Below, piece after piece: positions 61,175 through 64,000 of a stretch of 64,000 bases of DNA. This stretch comes from Blautia sp. (lineage in GTDB: Bacteria; Bacillota; Clostridia; Lachnospirales; Lachnospiraceae). Where the stretch lies: positions 1-64,000 of the forward strand of contig JALEJS010000014.1 in NCBI GenBank assembly GCA_022769545.1. Direction: 5' to 3'. The position numbers and the translations under genes are program-made. How positions within the stretch are numbered: position 1 is the stretch's first letter; every line of letters starts with the position of its first letter. Below the pieces are notes generated by a model. It saw nothing but the letters and a program-made list of their open reading frames with translations. It searched no databases and had not been told where the DNA came from.

Positions 61175-62790
61175 TTTCGCTTCTCCCTTGCATACTCGGT
61201 AGGCGTTTTTCCGGTCATCTTCTTAAAGGATATCCCGAAATAATGAGGATCGGAAAATCCCACCTTTTCTGCAATCTCATAGTTTTTCAGTGTCGTATGC
61301 TCCAGAAGTTCCCGCGCCTTCTCCATCCGCACCCGCACCAGAGCCTCAATAAAGGTCTCTCCGGTGGCCTCCTTGAAGATGGTGCTGAAATAGCTGGTGC
61401 TGATATTCAGATAATTGCAGATACTGTTCAGATTCAGTCCCGGATCCATATAATTGTTCTGAATATAATCCTGTGCAAGCACCGCCTGACGCTGCATACT
61501 GGAACTGTTATATTTCTGCATGTTCTCAAATACACGCTCCGCATAATCCTTCACAAGTCCGATTGCTTTCTGAAAACTCTTCTGCTCCGTGATGCGGATG
61601 ATCATTTCCTCCCGCGTATGGGTGATCTCATCAGAATCCGCATTGACGGTTTCCCATGCCTTGGCAACCGCGCGGACGATCTGCTGAAGATACACACACG
61701 CAAGACTTTTATCTGCATATGCATCCTTGATCCCCTGCTCCATCTTCGCAAGCATCAGTTCCATGGTCTCCTTTTTTCCGGTTTTCATGGCATTGACAAA
61801 TGCTTCCAGCGGTTCCTGCAGAGACAGATTCTGCGTTGTCTTTCGCTCATCCATATCAATAAGAAGGTTTCCTCCCAGAAGGTACCGGTACTGCATGGCT
61901 TTTTCTGCAAGCTTATAGGAAAGCAGGAGCTTGTCAGGTGCCTTGACCCAGCTTCCGATCCCGATGGATACCGCAATCCCGATCACCTCCTTCACTTTCT
62001 GCTGGATGTCCCGGCAGATCTCCAGAATCCGGTTCGAAAAATCCCTGGTATGTTCTCCCATAAAAAGGACACAGACACGGCTGCTTCCCTCCTGGTAGGC
62101 CACGCCTGCATTTGCCTGACTTACCAGCTCATCACTGATATTGAACAGCACAAATGCCATCAGCGCACTCTCCTGATATTTTTCCACCTCCAGCTGATAC
62201 ATGTCGGAATAGATATCCATGTCAAACACGGCAACCCGATAGCTGGGCACATCCATATCGATTCCCAGCTCTTTCATCTGCTTCAGGCTCACTTCCACAT
62301 CCTGTGTACACTTTACCAGTTCCTCGATAGCCTTGGACCGGATGACCAGTGCATTTTTGTGATATTTCTGAGAAACCTGCGTCAGGCTCTCCATTTTTCT
62401 GCGCTCTGCCTTTCTCTGCTCCACCTTCTCCTTCATGCGGCTGATCACACCGGTCAGCTCCATCGCCGTCACCGGCTTGAGAAGATATTCACTTACATCA
62501 TACTGAATCGCCTTCTTGGCATACTCAAAATCGCTGAAGCCGCTGAAAATCACAATGACAATATCCGGATAATTATCGTGAAGATAATGACTCAGCTCCA
62601 TTCCATCCATATAGGGCATACAGATATCCGTCAGAACGATATCCACCTCCTGGCTCTTCACAAATTCCGCCGCTTCCTGACCATTTTCGCAGACCCCGAC
62701 CAGTTCACAGTCCATAGCCTTCCAGTCAATATTTTCACGGATCGCATCCCGCACCAATATTTCATCATCTACCAGCAATATCCGATACAT
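61171..62790 (-). CDS. Response regulator with AraC-type DNA-binding domain
   Basis: The 539-aa protein starts with a receiver domain (YRILLVDDEILVRDAI; phospho-acceptor Asp in VLTDICMPYMDG; Lys in YLLKPVTA). A long middle region with coiled-coil and GGDEF-like remnants (GIAVSIGIGSWVKAPDKLLLSYKLAEKAM) follows. It ends with an AraC double helix-turn-helix (LNLNSICNYLNISTSYFSTIFKEATGETF and IAEKVGFSDPHYFGISFKKMTGKTP). The ATG at 62,790 has AGGAGG upstream; a much longer in-frame start at 62,976 would read through a palindrome. It probably activates the sugar transporter operon. Confidence 0.94.
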   Translation of the reverse strand: MYRILLVDDEILVRDAIRENIDWKAMDCELVGVCENGQEAAEFVKSQEVDIVLTDICMPYMDGMELSHYLHDNYPDIVIVIFSGFSDFEYAKKAIQYDVSEYLLKPVTAMELTGVISRMKEKVEQRKAERRKMESLTQVSQKYHKNALVIRSKAIEELVKCTQDVEVSLKQMKELGIDMDVPSYRVAVFDMDIYSDMYQLEVEKYQESALMAFVLFNISDELVSQANAGVAYQEGSSRVCVLFMGEHTRDFSNRILEICRDIQQKVKEVIGIAVSIGIGSWVKAPDKLLLSYKLAEKAMQYRYLLGGNLLIDMDERKTTQNLSLQEPLEAFVNAMKTGKKETMELMLAKMEQGIKDAYADKSLACVYLQQIVRAVAKAWETVNADSDEITHTREEMIIRITEQKSFQKAIGLVKDYAERVFENMQKYNSSSMQRQAVLAQDYIQNNYMDPGLNLNSICNYLNISTSYFSTIFKEATGETFIEALVRVRMEKARELLEHTTLKNYEIAEKVGFSDPHYFGISFKKMTGKTPTEYAREKRK

Positions 62791-62852
62791 TCTGATATCC
62801 TCCTGTTTTTCCTGCTTATATCCTTTGATGTTGGCCGACAAATGAGCCTGAC

Positions 62853-62888
62853 GTCGATTTTTCCGTGCTAAGCACTCCCAAAATCGAC
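62853..62888. promoter_or_regulatory. Nested palindrome upstream of the response regulator
   Basis: GTCGATTTT (62,853-62,861) pairs with AAAATCGAC (62,880-62,888) around an inner GTGCT-A-AGCAC (62,865-62,875). It lies 63 bases before the start codon and could be an operator or a leader hairpin. Confidence 0.5.
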
Positions 62889-62947
62889 AAAAACATTCGC
62901 AATCCGCACATTTTTCTGTAAAAAATGGCTGCTTGCTCATGTTTTGC

Positions 62948-63002
62948 GGGACCCATAGACATAAAAACACATGCAAGCATGTATTTTATGTCCATTTGTC
63001 CC
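62948..63002. repeat. 55-bp imperfect palindromic element
   Basis: Arms of 26-27 bases with a few mismatches (GGGACCCATAGACATAAAA at the left, TTTTATGTCCATTTGTCCC at the right) meet at CATGCAAGCATG. It sits between the end of the AAA gene and the response-regulator leader. No U-tract follows on the minus strand, so it looks more like a dispersed palindromic repeat than a terminator. Confidence 0.65.
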
Positions 63003-63032
63003 TTGGCTCATCTTACCATGACACGGGATTTT

Positions 63033-64000
63033 TTACAATTCATCCATCTGCTTTATCAGCTCCTGCCGCTTCTCCTGAAACAGCAGGTTTCGATTATAAA
63101 GATAATAACGGGGACACTCGTATTCTTCCAGAAACTTCACAGCATAGCAGCCGGTATTCAGTTCCGTGATGAAAATTACCATTTCCTGCCCCTGCGGCAG
63201 CGCTGCCTCCATGAAATCAAAAGCCTTTTCCAGTGTGTCTGCCACCCGGTCATAAATCTGATCATACTGCGCCCTCCTGTCTGCAAACAGTTCCTGCATG
63301 ATCGAAAATGCTTCTTTTCCGTCTGCAGCTGCGGCTCCCTTTATCTTCTGAATGATTTCCTCCAGAGAAGACAGCGTATCCAGGTACAGATGCTCCTCCT
63401 CACGATCCAATAGCTCCGCATTTTTCAGGCGGCGGAATTCTCCTTCGAAAGAATCGCGGCAGTCTTCCAGAAATTCCATCGGCGCATCCTGATAGGCTCC
63501 CAAAAGGCCTTCTCTGCATTGTTTCAGGCACTCCAGGAGACGCTCCAGCCTCCGGCATTCCCGGTACCAGGCAGAAAACTGCGTATTACACCGGGACAGA
63601 ATCAGCCCCGTCACGCTCAGGCGCTCATCAAAAGAGGCATGAGACAGCCGTTTCACCATGCCCTCCGGAATCTTCCCTTCAAAAACGGCATCTATCTGGT
63701 AATCCTCCCGGTATTTGTAGGACAGCTCCAGATAGCCCGCAAAATCCTTCGCAATTTTTTCATGCTGAATATACTGGATCACCACATCCCGATCCACCGT
63801 TTTTCCCAGCTTTTCATATACATAAATCATTCTGGACAGGTCCTCCCAGCCTCTGGGGGTGGCAAACTGCTTTCCGTCAACGGTACTTTCCATCTGATAA
63901 AAATAAGAAGGACGCAGACTCAGATACGACAGAATTGCCGGATGTATTTCCTGCTGACAGGCATATTCCTTCCACGCCTCATAATCCGGCTCCACCTCGA
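63033..64000 (-). CDS. 3' part of a probable AAA (MoxR-like) ATPase
   Basis: The frame is open to the window edge, so only the last 322 residues are visible. ATPRGWEDLSRMIYVYEKLG, followed by helical segments, resembles the lid region of MoxR-type AAA ATPases, where the arginine in PR-W-x-x-LS is conserved. The remaining 220 residues are charged helices (ECRRLERLLECLKQCREG, LYLDTLSSLEEIIQKIKG) with no recognised motif. The Walker motifs would be outside the window, so the family call is tentative. Its stop lies 31 bases before the palindromic element at 62,948-63,002. Confidence 0.6.
   Translation of the reverse strand, partial: EVEPDYEAWKEYACQQEIHPAILSYLSLRPSYFYQMESTVDGKQFATPRGWEDLSRMIYVYEKLGKTVDRDVVIQYIQHEKIAKDFAGYLELSYKYREDYQIDAVFEGKIPEGMVKRLSHASFDERLSVTGLILSRCNTQFSAWYRECRRLERLLECLKQCREGLLGAYQDAPMEFLEDCRDSFEGEFRRLKNAELLDREEEHLYLDTLSSLEEIIQKIKGAAAADGKEAFSIMQELFADRRAQYDQIYDRVADTLEKAFDFMEAALPQGQEMVIFITELNTGCYAVKFLEEYECPRYYLYNRNLLFQEKRQELIKQMDEL

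Noticed and set aside
59390-62871. Two long plus-strand frames (617 and 542 codons) opposite the histidine kinase and response regulator
   Set aside because: Both are antisense to well-defined two-component genes and have no motif; His/Leu-rich composition is typical of shadows.

Overview
The window looks like a chromosomal segment of a gut-type Lachnospiraceae (Bacillota, Clostridia). Supporting signs are strong AGGAGG ribosome sites, GTG/TTG starts, DUF4250 and DUF3783 proteins, a CIRCE heat-shock operator, clostridial ChW repeats, a YesM-type kinase with an AraC-type response regulator, and Sec/lipoprotein signals without outer-membrane genes. This placement is an inference from gene families, not from a marker gene. 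I saw no tRNA, rRNA or CRISPR array.

Left part (1-15,000), housekeeping and metabolism: the first codons of a gene leaving the left edge, an Asp/Ser-rich lipoprotein, a HelD-type ATPase, a DUF4250 peptide, ClpB behind a CIRCE/sigma-A promoter, citrate synthase and a lone cobI, all on the minus strand. A plus-strand pair follows: a small alarmone synthetase (RelQ type) and a DUF3783 protein. Then, again on the minus strand, come a siroheme nitrite/sulfite reductase and the rhamnose genes rhaB-rhaA.

Centre (15,000-48,900), a large Ser/Thr signalling island entirely on the minus strand. Its upstream half is an operon-like block behind a good promoter (48,854-48,882): kinase, PP2C phosphatase, pseudokinase, a membrane-anchored unknown, a second PP2C, a degenerate FHA protein, a VWA-FHA protein and three more FHA proteins. 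Downstream lie ten kinase genes in tandem. All share an N-terminal C-x2-C zinc ribbon and a nearly constant kinase domain, but they carry different C-terminal modules: OmpA-like, SEL1/TPR arrays of varying length, a second dead kinase lobe, an NADase-type/discoidin-like domain, ChW repeats, or almost nothing. Eight of the ten are preceded by a copy of the same leader of about 90 bp, seven of which end in a REP-like GTGCCAGGTACC element. Between the copies lie a kinase remnant, a frameshifted SGNH hydrolase, a truncated IS4-type transposase and duplicated spacer DNA. Sequence mosaics show that kinase heads and sensor tails have been exchanged between copies. The inferred job is envelope sensing by many receptors that feed a shared phospho-threonine (FHA) and phosphatase (PP2C) machinery. 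What is sensed is unknown.

Right part (49,000-64,000): a secreted unknown protein, an ECF sigma factor with a DUF4349 membrane protein (probable anti-sigma), and a carbohydrate system. That system comprises a response regulator, a histidine kinase and a membrane-anchored sugar-binding protein as one overlapping operon, then a CUT2-type ABC transporter (permease, double ATPase, permease, binding protein) and an FGGY sugar kinase. The 3' part of a probable AAA (MoxR-like) ATPase runs off the right edge.

The most noteworthy content is the kinase array. It looks like a recombination-driven receptor-diversification locus with constant intracellular kinase heads, variable extracytoplasmic tails and repeated leaders.
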